A stretch of 64,000 nt of DNA from positions 558,001 to 622,000 of the forward strand of contig JADJLX010000005.1 of the NCBI GenBank assembly GCA_016709865.1, given 5' to 3'. The number at the start of each line of letters is the position of its first letter. The first letter of the stretch is position 1. The notes beneath the pieces were generated by a model. That model was not told the DNA's origin and did no database searches. It saw only the letters and a program-made list of their open reading frames with translations. Below are positions 8,701 through 16,307 of the stretch, piece by piece. Source of the stretch: Bacteroidales bacterium. Lineage in GTDB: Bacteria > Bacteroidota > Bacteroidia > Bacteroidales > VadinHA17. A program made the translations under genes and the position numbers.

Positions 8701-9942
8701 ATGAACGCTAACAATAATGAGGCTACGACACTCGATGGAGAGAGTCGCCTCGTGGGTTGCTCTTCTGATGAAGAGCCTGGCGCGAAAACCACGATTTTTT
8801 CGCAAATTGAAATCCCAAATCAGTCAGTTAGCAACCGAAGTTCGGAGTTCATGCACCGCTACTTCCCCCTGACAACTATCGACTCCTGGAATGATTGGAA
8901 ATGGCAGCTTCGGAATGCTTACACAAGCATTGAAGACCTAAAGAAAATCATGAAGTTATCCGATAAGGAGATAATGGCTATTAATAATCTTAAAGGCCGC
9001 CTCCCATTAAGGATTACACCTTATTTCGCATCATTAATCTATAACACAAAAACATCACATCCTCTTCGCAGGAATGTGATTCCTGTTGTTGAAGAATTAA
9101 TTGAAACAAAAAGTGAGCAGTCTGACCCTCTGCATGAGAAATCATTTTCTCCGGTGAAGGGTATTGTACACAGATATCCCGACCGGGTCTTATTTACAGT
9201 AACACAGGTTTGTTCAAATTATTGCCGCTATTGTACCCGTTCACATACTGTGGGCAGGCTCGATAAGCTTGGAAAACAGGATTTTGAAAAAGCATTTAGT
9301 TATATCGCAAGTCATAAAGAAGTAAGAGATGTTCTGATAAGCGGGGGAGATCCGCTTACATTATCTGATGAAACTCTTGACTATATACTTTCAAACATAC
9401 GTAGCATTGAGCACGTTGAGATTATCAGAATAGGTACAAGGATACCTGTGGTACTTCCGCAGCGTATAACTGATAATTTAATCTCAATACTTAGAAAATA
9501 TCATCCGCTCTTCATCAGTCTTCATTTCTCTCATCCTGCAGAAATCACTGATGAGTGCGCCAAAGCCTGTATTAAACTTGCCGATGGCGGATTTCCTCTT
9601 GGAAGTCAGACTGTTCTTCTTAAAGGTATAAATGATAATGTACCGGTTATGAAAGAACTTATGCACAAATTACTGAAGATAAGGGTAAGACCATATTACC
9701 TCTATCAATGTGATTTAATTCCGGGTTCGGGTCATTTCAGGACAACAGTTAAAAAAGGTCTTGAGATAATTAAAGGACTCAGAGGATTCACGAGCGGTTA
9801 CGCAGTACCTACGTTTGTTGTCGATGCTCCCGGTGGAGGAGGAAAAATTCCTCTTCTCCCTAACTACGTGGTTGAACATAATGAAGAAAAAATAGTTATG
9901 CGGAACTACAAGGGTATACTGTGTGAATATCCTGAAAAATAA
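8701..9942 (+). CDS. kamA: Lysine 2,3-aminomutase (KamA family, radical SAM/PLP)
   Basis: Converts L-lysine to L-beta-lysine with S-adenosylmethionine, a [4Fe-4S] cluster and PLP. The radical-SAM cluster motif is C171-SNY-C175-RY-C178. The PLP lysine is K382 in DAPGGGGKIPLLPNY. D338 (in YQCDLIPG) and D375 correspond to the two aspartates that hold the substrate side-chain amine in the clostridial enzyme, which supports lysine as substrate. Two differences from clostridial KamA are visible: an extra N-terminus of about 45 residues, and no C-terminal segment with the zinc-binding cysteines. No beta-lysine acetyltransferase or 5,6-aminomutase is nearby; instead two ATP-grasp ligases follow, the first after 7 bases. 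The exact start is uncertain. Confidence 0.9.
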   Translation: MNANNNEATTLDGESRLVGCSSDEEPGAKTTIFSQIEIPNQSVSNRSSEFMHRYFPLTTIDSWNDWKWQLRNAYTSIEDLKKIMKLSDKEIMAINNLKGRLPLRITPYFASLIYNTKTSHPLRRNVIPVVEELIETKSEQSDPLHEKSFSPVKGIVHRYPDRVLFTVTQVCSNYCRYCTRSHTVGRLDKLGKQDFEKAFSYIASHKEVRDVLISGGDPLTLSDETLDYILSNIRSIEHVEIIRIGTRIPVVLPQRITDNLISILRKYHPLFISLHFSHPAEITDECAKACIKLADGGFPLGSQTVLLKGINDNVPVMKELMHKLLKIRVRPYYLYQCDLIPGSGHFRTTVKKGLEIIKGLRGFTSGYAVPTFVVDAPGGGGKIPLLPNYVVEHNEEKIVMRNYKGILCEYPEK

Positions 9943-9949
9943 GTTATAG

Positions 9950-10918
9950 ATGAAAGTTGGTCTGACATTTGATCTTCGGTCATGGTATATTGACCGTGGC
10001 TATTCCATGGATGAAACTGCTGAATTTGACAAGCAGGAGACAGTTGATGCACTTGAGAATTCCCTTAAACTTATGGGATATGAGACTGAGCCTATCGGTA
10101 ATGCTTTTCAGCTTATCGAGGCTCTTGCTGCAGGTAAAAGATGGGATATAGTTTTTAATATCGCCGAGGGACTATATGGTGATGGAAGAGAATCTGTCGT
10201 TCCGGCAATACTTGATCAATACAAAATTCCGTATGTCTTCAGTGGTCCTGTAATAATGGGCTTATCGCTCAACAAGCATATTGCCAAACTTGTTGTATCA
10301 GCTGCCGGAGTACCAGTTAGTCCGGGAATTCTGGTATCAAACATTAAAGACCTTGACAAATACAATTTAGAATATCCGCTTTTTGTTAAACCGGTTTCTG
10401 AAGGTACCGGTAAGGGGATTACAGCAAAGAGTCTTGTAAATACATATGATGAATTGAAATCAATGGTGGAATGGATTCTTGCTGAATTCAGGCAGCCGGC
10501 CCTGGTTGAAGAGTATCTTCCGGGCAGGGAATTCACTGTGGGGATTGTTGGTTATGGCGAAGATGCTGTAGCAATAGGAGGAATGGAAGTAATATGTGCA
10601 AATAATCTTCCATATTCAGTTGAAGTAAAAGAAAATTATCAGGAATATTGCACGTACAAACCTCTTGATGAAGATATAAGTGCTGAATGTAAATCAGTTG
10701 CTCTGAGTGCATGGAAAGCACTCGATGCAGTTGATGCAGGAAGGGTTGATCTTAAAGCTGACCGTAAGGGAAGGATCTGTTTCATTGAAGCAAATCCGCT
10801 TGCAGGATTGAATCCGGTTCATTCTGATCTGCCTATTCTTTCGAGGATGTATGGAATACAATACCAGGAACTTATGGAGATGATAATGAAGGCGGCGATT
10901 AAGAGGATAAAGGGTTAG
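9950..10918 (+). CDS. D-Ala-D-Ala ligase-like ATP-grasp enzyme, copy 1
   Basis: ATP-grasp ligase that presumably joins a carboxylate to an amine with ATP. In this 322-residue protein, ATP-grasp elements appear in order: FVKPVSEGTGKGI (nucleotide-binding lysine loop), LVEEYLPGREFTVG, and the metal-binding end VDLKADRKGRICFIEANPLAG. The N-terminal domain has FNIAEGLYGDGRESVVPAILD, as in Ddl relatives. The usual Ddl N-terminal GGxSxEHEVS signature is absent, so cell-wall D-Ala-D-Ala synthesis is not implied. It lies 7 bases after kamA, and an amino-acid or peptide ligase using the kamA product is a reasonable inference. The actual substrates are unknown. Confidence 0.82.
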   Translation: MKVGLTFDLRSWYIDRGYSMDETAEFDKQETVDALENSLKLMGYETEPIGNAFQLIEALAAGKRWDIVFNIAEGLYGDGRESVVPAILDQYKIPYVFSGPVIMGLSLNKHIAKLVVSAAGVPVSPGILVSNIKDLDKYNLEYPLFVKPVSEGTGKGITAKSLVNTYDELKSMVEWILAEFRQPALVEEYLPGREFTVGIVGYGEDAVAIGGMEVICANNLPYSVEVKENYQEYCTYKPLDEDISAECKSVALSAWKALDAVDAGRVDLKADRKGRICFIEANPLAGLNPVHSDLPILSRMYGIQYQELMEMIMKAAIKRIKG

Positions 10919-10987
10919 AAAGTTAAAAGTTAAAAGTTAAAAGTTAAAAATTCAAAGTTTAAAGTTCAAAGTTGAAGAGTAAAAGTT
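10919..10987 (+). repeat. Heptamer tandem repeat (NAAAGTT)n in the spacer between two ATP-grasp genes
   Basis: Directly after the stop codon of ATP-grasp copy 1, ten units of about 7 bases follow in register. Seven or eight read NAAAGTT (AAAAGTT, CAAAGTT, TAAAGTT) and two are degenerate (AAAAATT, GAAGAGT). The array ends just before the Shine-Dalgarno-like GAGGAG of the next gene. Unit number could vary by slippage and change the distance between the two genes. Confidence 0.8.
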
Positions 10988-10993
10988 GAGGAG
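10988..10993 (+). promoter_or_regulatory. Strong Shine-Dalgarno-like site for ATP-grasp copy 2
   Basis: GAGGAG lies 8 bases before the ATG at 11002. Such sites are uncommon in front of Bacteroidetes genes, so it helps fix this start codon and suggests translation of the second ligase is initiated independently across the repeat-filled spacer. Confidence 0.5.
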
Positions 10994-11001
10994 TTGAAAA
11001 G

Positions 11002-11967
11002 ATGAGGAGATGTTGTATAATTTATAACCAACCCAGTATTGGGGCTTTGGCAGATGAACTTGATGTTCTTGATCAGGTGGCACATATTGAGGAACACCTT
11101 AATAAAATTGGTTATCAGGTATCAAGGAAAGGTATAACTGACCGTTTCATGGATGAGATTCCAGTGCTGGCTGCTGAAAAGTACGATTTCGTTTATAATC
11201 TTGTAGAATCAATAAATAATAAAGGAGAGCTTAATTATTTCATTCCCGCTCTCCTGAATCTGTATTCAATACCTTATTCAGGTAATCCTCTTGAGGCTAT
11301 GTTCCTGACAAGCAACAAGACACTTGCCAGTAAAGCGATGAAGAACGCCGGTATAGGAAACCCCTCCTGCTATTTTCCTTCGCAGAAAAATCTGCTCAAA
11401 CCTGGAAGGAAGTATATTGTAAAGCCGATCTGGGAAGATGGCTCGCTAGGCATAAGCGAGGAGTCTGTATTTGACTGTGTACCAGGCTTTGAAGAAAAAC
11501 TTGAAGGATTGGATGATTCCCACTGGTTCATTGAAGATTTCATTGATGGAAGAGAATTTAACATGAGTGTACTGGCAGGAGAGAATGGTCCGGAGGTACT
11601 ACCACCTGCTGAAATTGTATTCGTTGATTATGGTGATACTAAGCCAAGAATAATTGATTTTAAGGCGAAGTGGGAAATGGATAGCTTTGAATATGAGAAT
11701 ACAGTCAGAGAATTTCCAGGTGACAAACTCGGCAAAGAACTCGAGAGCAGGCTGAAAGAAGCAGCGCGTGCCTGCTGGCATCTTTTTGGACTTAAGGGTT
11801 ATGCCCGTGTCGATGCACGAATTGATAAGGATGGAAATGTTTATGTAATTGAAATAAATGCCAATCCCTGTATATCTCCCGATGGCGGTTTTGTTGCTGC
11901 AACCAAACAGGGTGGCTACACATTTACTGAGGTAATTCAAAGAATTATCAACGATTTAAACAGATAA
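11002..11967 (+). CDS. D-Ala-D-Ala ligase-like ATP-grasp enzyme, copy 2
   Basis: Second ATP-grasp ligase of the cassette, 321 residues. Visible elements are YIVKPIWEDGSLGI (ATP-binding lysine loop), WFIEDFIDGREFNMS, and GYARVDARIDKDGNVYVIEINANPC as the metal-binding end. It is clearly divergent from copy 1: the end motif is EINANPCISPDGG rather than EANPLAGLNP, and an internal acidic/aromatic segment (FKAKWEMDSFEYE) is found only here. The two are therefore unlikely to be redundant and may act in sequence or on different partners. A Shine-Dalgarno-like GAGGAG precedes the start. The DUF486 gene follows after 7 bases. Substrate unknown. Confidence 0.82.
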   Translation: MRRCCIIYNQPSIGALADELDVLDQVAHIEEHLNKIGYQVSRKGITDRFMDEIPVLAAEKYDFVYNLVESINNKGELNYFIPALLNLYSIPYSGNPLEAMFLTSNKTLASKAMKNAGIGNPSCYFPSQKNLLKPGRKYIVKPIWEDGSLGISEESVFDCVPGFEEKLEGLDDSHWFIEDFIDGREFNMSVLAGENGPEVLPPAEIVFVDYGDTKPRIIDFKAKWEMDSFEYENTVREFPGDKLGKELESRLKEAARACWHLFGLKGYARVDARIDKDGNVYVIEINANPCISPDGGFVAATKQGGYTFTEVIQRIINDLNR

Positions 11968-11974
11968 TTTTTTT

Positions 11975-12343
11975 ATGAAGGGCCTCAGTACAGTTCTCCT
12001 ACTCGTAATGTCAAATGCTTTCATGACAGTTGCGTGGTATGGCCATCTTAAAATGAAGACTATGAGCAGGTTTGAGTCAATCAGTCTCTTTTCAGTTATC
12101 CTGCTGAGCTGGGGAATTGCATTTTTCGAATACTCACTTCAGGTTCCTGCTAACAGACTGGGTTTCAGAGAAACAGGCGGCCCTTTTTCACTTGTAGAAC
12201 TTAAGGTAATTCAGGAAGTTATATCGATACTTGTTTTTACAGTCTTTACTTTGCTGGTATTTAAAAATGAACAGTTCCGGCTGAATCACCTTATCGGGTT
12301 CGCGTTTCTTATACTGGCTGTCTATTTTATCTTCAAACGATAA
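11975..12343 (+). CDS. DUF486/DMT-like small membrane protein
   Basis: Small integral membrane protein of 122 residues with four hydrophobic helices. The sequence YGHLK, ILLSWGIAFFEYSLQVPANR and a C-terminal LNHLIGFAFLILAVYFIFK match the DUF486 family, which resembles half of a drug/metabolite transporter. It starts 7 bases after ATP-grasp copy 2, in the same direction, so it belongs to the kamA unit. Export of the pathway product is a possible role, but DUF486 has no established function and this is only inference. Confidence 0.8.
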   Translation: MKGLSTVLLLVMSNAFMTVAWYGHLKMKTMSRFESISLFSVILLSWGIAFFEYSLQVPANRLGFRETGGPFSLVELKVIQEVISILVFTVFTLLVFKNEQFRLNHLIGFAFLILAVYFIFKR

Positions 12344-12377
12344 CAAAAGATTTATACAAAAATCCCTTTGTATTGAA

Positions 12378-12401
12378 CTTTGTGACCTTTGTGGTTAAAG
12401 G
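12378..12401. repeat. Half-copy of the CCTTTGTGGTTAAAGG dispersed repeat
   Basis: The 24 bases are identical to the right arm of the hairpin at 5296-5375, but no left arm is visible on the other side. The stop codon of the convergent CYTH gene (12395-12397 read on the minus strand) falls inside the repeat, so the last CYTH codons are made from repeat sequence. Confidence 0.65.
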
Positions 12402-12850
12402 GTTTTTATTAAGTTGGCATTGTAAAATGCAGGATTTCCTGTTACCTCCTCCCCTAACCACTCTGGGCTTTCAAACGATTCATTATCAAAAGATAATTCG
12501 ATCTCTGCAATCACCAGACCTTCATTCTTACCGTGAAAAACATCGACTTCAAAAGTATGCCGGCCGGCAGGAATTAAATACCTGGTCTTTTCTATTCTGC
12601 CCGGTAAACAAAGAGCTGTCATTTCTTCTGCATCTTTAATTGGAATATTGAATTCCCATTCACTTCTCGATATAGATTTGCCCTGGCATCTACCCTTGAT
12701 TGTAAGAAAAGCTTTGTCATCTGTTATTCTGATCCTTATTGTTTTATCAGGATCAATTGAAAGATAGAACTGCCTAATACTGATCTGCTTTATTGCAAGA
12801 TGCCTGAATTCTCCAGTTACAAGGAATTTACGCTCAATTTCAGTTGCCAT
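12395..12850 (-). CDS. CYTH-domain protein (triphosphate tunnel metalloenzyme-like)
   Basis: Member of the CYTH/triphosphate tunnel family, which bind or hydrolyse triphosphates such as inorganic triphosphate. The ATG at 12848-12850 is chosen because it puts the family signature at the very N-terminus: E4-I-E6-R-K8-F, the ExExK metal/phosphate motif. Further basic and acidic strands alternate as expected (TIRIRIT, FLTIKGR, EVDVFHG, IAEIELS). A longer frame could start at 12901 but would add 17 residues unlike the family. The 151-residue length is normal for single-domain bacterial CYTH proteins. The substrate is not known. Confidence 0.83.
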   Translation of the reverse strand: MATEIERKFLVTGEFRHLAIKQISIRQFYLSIDPDKTIRIRITDDKAFLTIKGRCQGKSISRSEWEFNIPIKDAEEMTALCLPGRIEKTRYLIPAGRHTFEVDVFHGKNEGLVIAEIELSFDNESFESPEWLGEEVTGNPAFYNANLIKTL

Positions 12851-12976
12851 TTTTATTTCAAAGTTAGTTAATGCAGTCTGAAATACCGCATGAATCTTCA
12901 AATCAGGATAAATTAATATTTGTAATTAGAAGCCTCATAATAATAACATATTTTAGTCTTTTGTAAATAAAATTCA

Positions 12977-13110
12977 TATATTTGTAAGGATGAGAAGGCG
13001 TTAACTAACAGATTTAAGAGTCTTAATCATCAGAAATAGTAATAGTTTAGGTTGTGAGGGTGAGAAAATGGTTTTGGGTTGCCGGCAGCAGACGGCAACC
13101 CATTTATTTT
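12977..13110 (+). ncRNA. Possible small RNA: promoter-like box followed by orphan terminator
   Basis: A perfect Bacteroidetes -7 box, TATATTTG, sits at 12977-12984, with a weak TTTA about 21 bases upstream. About 90 bases further on is a strong hairpin (13075-13102). No open frame lies between, and no + strand gene lies upstream that could use the terminator. A transcript of roughly 120 bases, or a leader attenuator for ung, would explain this. I recognise no known RNA family here. Confidence 0.3.
13075..13110 (+). terminator. Hairpin terminator upstream of ung
   Basis: Perfect 10-bp stem TGGGTTGCCG / CGGCAACCCA with an 8-base loop, followed by TTTATTTT. The T-tract on the + strand gives the direction. 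It ends 35 bases before the ung start codon. Confidence 0.6.
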
Positions 13111-13145
13111 ATATCTTTAGCCGAATATTGTTTTTATCTTAAAAT

Positions 13146-13811
13146 ATGGAAGTAAAGATTACGCCCTCATGGAAAGAAAAACTGGGCAATGAATTTGAAT
13201 CTGACTATTTCATAAAACTTGCTGAATTCGTTAAGCAGGAGTATCTGGCAGGCGAAGTTTATCCTCCGGGCAGTCTGATCTTTAATGCATTTAATCTTTG
13301 TCCATTTGAGAAAGTGAAGGCTGTAATAATAGGTCAGGATCCATACCATGGTCCGGGACAAGCGCATGGCTTATGCTTTTCTGTAAAAGATGGAGTAGGC
13401 TTCCCTCCCAGCCTTATTAATATCTTCAAAGAAATCAATCTGGATCTTGGGATTTCACGTCCGGCATCAGGAAACCTCGAGCGCTGGGCATCGCAGGGCG
13501 TATTGCTTTTAAATGCAACACTTACAGTGAGGGCTCATCTGGCCGGATCGCACCAGAAAAAGGGTTGGGAACAATTCACAGATAGTGTAATAAGTACACT
13601 TAATAAAGAGAAAGATCACCTTGTGTTTTTTTTATGGGGAGCTTATGCCCAGAAAAAGGGTGAAGCAATTGACAGGTCAAGGCATCTGGTACTGGAATCT
13701 GTGCACCCCTCTCCTCTTTCAGCCTCAAGGGGATTCTTTGGCAACAAACACTTTAGCAAGTGTAATCAGTATCTGGAGGAACATGGTGTTTTGCCGGTTG
13801 ACTGGAGATAG
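13146..13811 (+). CDS. ung: Uracil-DNA glycosylase, family 1
   Basis: Removes uracil from DNA as the first step of base-excision repair. The water-activating motif [13 protein letters not shown] places the catalytic aspartate at D65. The DNA-intercalation motif [13 protein letters not shown] has its histidine at H187, the same position as in the E. coli enzyme. The 221-residue length is normal. Transcribed alone; the spacer in front holds a hairpin that may attenuate or insulate it. The following gene is convergent, its stop only 24 bases away. Confidence 0.95.
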   Translation: MEVKITPSWKEKLGNEFESDYFIKLAEFVKQEYLAGEVYPPGSLIFNAFNLCPFEKVKAVIIGQDPYHGPGQAHGLCFSVKDGVGFPPSLINIFKEINLDLGISRPASGNLERWASQGVLLLNATLTVRAHLAGSHQKKGWEQFTDSVISTLNKEKDHLVFFLWGAYAQKKGEAIDRSRHLVLESVHPSPLSASRGFFGNKHFSKCNQYLEEHGVLPVDWR

Positions 13812-13835
13812 GTCTTTATGCCGCTTTGCGGCGAG

Positions 13836-15008
13836 TTATAGAGTCTCTACTCCTGTCATGATAATTTTCTCCAATTCACCATAATCTTCAAAGCCCACCG
13901 ATAATCTTATCATTCCCGGCTCCGGATATTTTGCTCCCCATACTGCGTCAACAGGCATAAGTATTGTATGAGGGTCACCCAGTGTGGGGATAAGTTTTAT
14001 CTTATCTGAAACCGATTTTATGAATTTATCTCTCCTGCTCCTTTTTTCATTTCCGTCTTTGCCGTCAAAATCAAAGGTGATCATTGCTCCGTAACCTTTC
14101 CCCCTGAACAGTTTTTTTGCTATAATGTGGGTCGGATGACTCTTCAATCCGGGGAACCAGACTTTCTTTATCAGAGGATTTGAATTAAGGTATTCAGCTA
14201 ATTGTGAGGCATTTCTGCACTGTTGAGAGAACCTGAGTTCAAAGGTCTGTATCTGAGTTTGTAATCTGTATGCATCATCGGGTGAAAGCATATGTCCTAC
14301 AAATTTCCTGTACTCAATAGCCTGCTTCATTATCTCCGTATCATTACCACAGATCACTCCTGCTGTAAGATTTCCATGTCCGGAAAAATATTTCGTAGCG
14401 CTGTGAATTACTATGTCCACTCCTTCATCCAATGGCTTTAGAAGCCAGGGAGTTGCAAATGTATTATCAAGGATTGTTTTAGCTCCATATTTTTTGGCAA
14501 TTGCTGCAATTTCAGTGACATCTGAAACTATAACCATTGGGTTGGATACCGATTCTATGTAAACAATCTCAGGTTTAAGCTTTGAAATAACCTTTTCAAA
14601 ATCAGCCAGATTATATGTTCCGTTTTCAGGGGTAAAATAATGAATATCGATTCCTCTCCTGTTTCTTAATACAGACTCAATAAAAGAAATGGTTCCGCCA
14701 TATATTTCAGTAAAAAAGAGCCATGGTTTTGTAGCTGCCCCATGCTGAAATATTGATAATGCAGTGTCAATAGCAGACATGCCAGACTGAGTCAGGAGAG
14801 CCCAGTTACAGGCTTCAAGCTTCATTATCTCTTCTTCGGCGGCGACTACAGTAGGATTGCGGTACCTTGAATAAATATAATTGACGGGAACACGTTCATG
14901 TTCCGTTTCCTTCTTAAATGCTGCTGCTGTTGTCTCTGCATCAAAAAGTTCAAAACCAGCATCCCGGTAAACTGGCATCCTGGCGCTGTTAACTTCTTTC
15001 TTTTTCAT
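13836..15008 (-). CDS. Cys/Met-metabolism PLP enzyme (cystathionine gamma-lyase/synthase or methionine gamma-lyase type)
   Basis: Fold-type I PLP enzyme of sulfur amino-acid metabolism, 390 residues. The cofactor lysine is K206 in HSATKYFSGHGNLTAG, and the family pattern IYSRYRNPTVVAAEEEI and QSGMSAIDTAL is present. Which reaction it performs (cystathionine or methionine/cysteine lyase, or synthase) cannot be settled by eye. Its start overlaps the end of the ferredoxin/DmsC-like gene by 20 bases, so the two are translationally coupled. That link to a DMSO-reductase-type complex is unusual and suggests sulfur chemistry for the whole unit. Confidence 0.85.
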   Translation of the reverse strand: MKKKEVNSARMPVYRDAGFELFDAETTAAAFKKETEHERVPVNYIYSRYRNPTVVAAEEEIMKLEACNWALLTQSGMSAIDTALSIFQHGAATKPWLFFTEIYGGTISFIESVLRNRRGIDIHYFTPENGTYNLADFEKVISKLKPEIVYIESVSNPMVIVSDVTEIAAIAKKYGAKTILDNTFATPWLLKPLDEGVDIVIHSATKYFSGHGNLTAGVICGNDTEIMKQAIEYRKFVGHMLSPDDAYRLQTQIQTFELRFSQQCRNASQLAEYLNSNPLIKKVWFPGLKSHPTHIIAKKLFRGKGYGAMITFDFDGKDGNEKRSRRDKFIKSVSDKIKLIPTLGDPHTILMPVDAVWGAKYPEPGMIRLSVGFEDYGELEKIIMTGVETL

Positions 15009-16305
15009 TCTTTAAAGATGTTATATGTCTGATTATAGATGTCTTTATGTTTAACTGATCAAAATCGATATAGAATATCATTCTGTCGAGTAATTCGCCT
15101 GTGAGAAAAAGTGCTGTGATAAAATTAGTTAATGATCTGTAATAAATGAGAGCAGCTCCTGATATTACTAATAAAGCTATCCGTATTATTCTCAGAACTG
15201 TATATGAATCTCTGTTTCCGGTATCCATAGACTTTGACCAAGAGAGAAATATTTTCAATATTGCAATGAATATAAAAGGAATAAGACTTCCTGACAGAAA
15301 CGCAATCATAAGCAATGAACTGATAAAAGTCTGTCCGCTATGGAGACCTGAAGGTTTTGGTTTCTCCGCATAAGTATAAACATTGTCAATAGAGAGCAGA
15401 AAAAGAAGTCCCGCTACGGAGGAAATTATCATCAATGCCGGAAGTTCTGAATAAACAGCTGTAACAGATACAATTGAATAAATAATGAATGAAACTATTT
15501 CGAGGCTCAGCGGTGAGGAGTTAATATTTAATACAGCTCTCCAGGCCCTTGTTACTTTCCCCAGGTGGAAAAGAGAGCCGATGGCTGCCAATACAGTGAT
15601 TGTCAGAAACAAATATAAATCCGGATTGATTCCCCTTATGACAGATGAGCCAAGATAAGCAACAGAAAGAGCAGACAGAAAACTAAAAAACAAAAGACTA
15701 TACAGACTCGATTTAAAATAGTTTTCATCCTTTGGTGGAACAATGTCTGTTTCAAAGCTTTGCTCAGGTATTATCTTTACCGGAAAAATATTCTGTTGTC
15801 CGGCAAATTTTAGAGCCGGATTAATAAGTTTTTCCGGAAACCATGATGGTGTATTATCATCAGTATTAAATGGGAGATCACCAAAGCCCAAAGCGCCTGT
15901 AGGACAGGCATATGTACACGCAGGCACTCTTCCTTCGGCAAAACCGGTATAACAGAGATTACACTTTCCTATTACCTTTTTTTTGTTATCGAATTTAGGT
16001 GCATCGTAAGGGCAATTCCATTTGCAGTATTTGCAGCCGATACATTTTTCATCGTTAATAACAATTGCACCTGTTGCTTCATCTTTAAAATATGAGCAGG
16101 AAGGGCAACCCTCCATACACACTGGTTTTTCGCAATGATTGCAGGCCAGAGACAAGTTAACAACAGGAAGTGATGTAATTGTTTCATTATTATAAGTATA
16201 GACAACACGGGGACTTACCTTCCATCCATTTTCAAGAATACAGGCTGCCCTGCAGGCGTTACATGCAACACATTTATTCTGGTCAAATATGAATCCTTTA
16301 CGCAT
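14989..16305 (-). CDS. DmsB-like four-cluster ferredoxin fused to DmsC-like membrane anchor
   Basis: Electron-transfer and membrane-anchor subunit of a molybdopterin oxidoreductase, in one 438-residue chain. The N-terminal about 180 residues carry four cysteine clusters: CVACNACRAAC; CNHCEKPVCMEGC; CIGCKYCKWNC; and CNLCYTGFAEGRVPACTYAC. These match the four [4Fe-4S] clusters of DmsB. From about residue 205 to the end there are around eight hydrophobic helices, as in quinol-interacting DmsC anchors. In E. coli these are two proteins. The gene follows the catalytic subunit after 2 bases and overlaps the PLP lyase by 20 bases. Confidence 0.87.
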   Translation of the reverse strand: MRKGFIFDQNKCVACNACRAACILENGWKVSPRVVYTYNNETITSLPVVNLSLACNHCEKPVCMEGCPSCSYFKDEATGAIVINDEKCIGCKYCKWNCPYDAPKFDNKKKVIGKCNLCYTGFAEGRVPACTYACPTGALGFGDLPFNTDDNTPSWFPEKLINPALKFAGQQNIFPVKIIPEQSFETDIVPPKDENYFKSSLYSLLFFSFLSALSVAYLGSSVIRGINPDLYLFLTITVLAAIGSLFHLGKVTRAWRAVLNINSSPLSLEIVSFIIYSIVSVTAVYSELPALMIISSVAGLLFLLSIDNVYTYAEKPKPSGLHSGQTFISSLLMIAFLSGSLIPFIFIAILKIFLSWSKSMDTGNRDSYTVLRIIRIALLVISGAALIYYRSLTNFITALFLTGELLDRMIFYIDFDQLNIKTSIIRHITSLKNEKERS

Positions 16306-16307
16306 GT

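Noticed and set aside
10919..10987. CRISPR array as explanation of the heptamer repeats
   Set aside because: Units are 7 bases without spacers; no cas genes are in the window.
9950..11967. Both ATP-grasp genes as ordinary D-Ala-D-Ala ligases
   Set aside because: Neither has the Ddl N-terminal signature, they differ strongly from each other, and both are packed with kamA rather than with murein genes.
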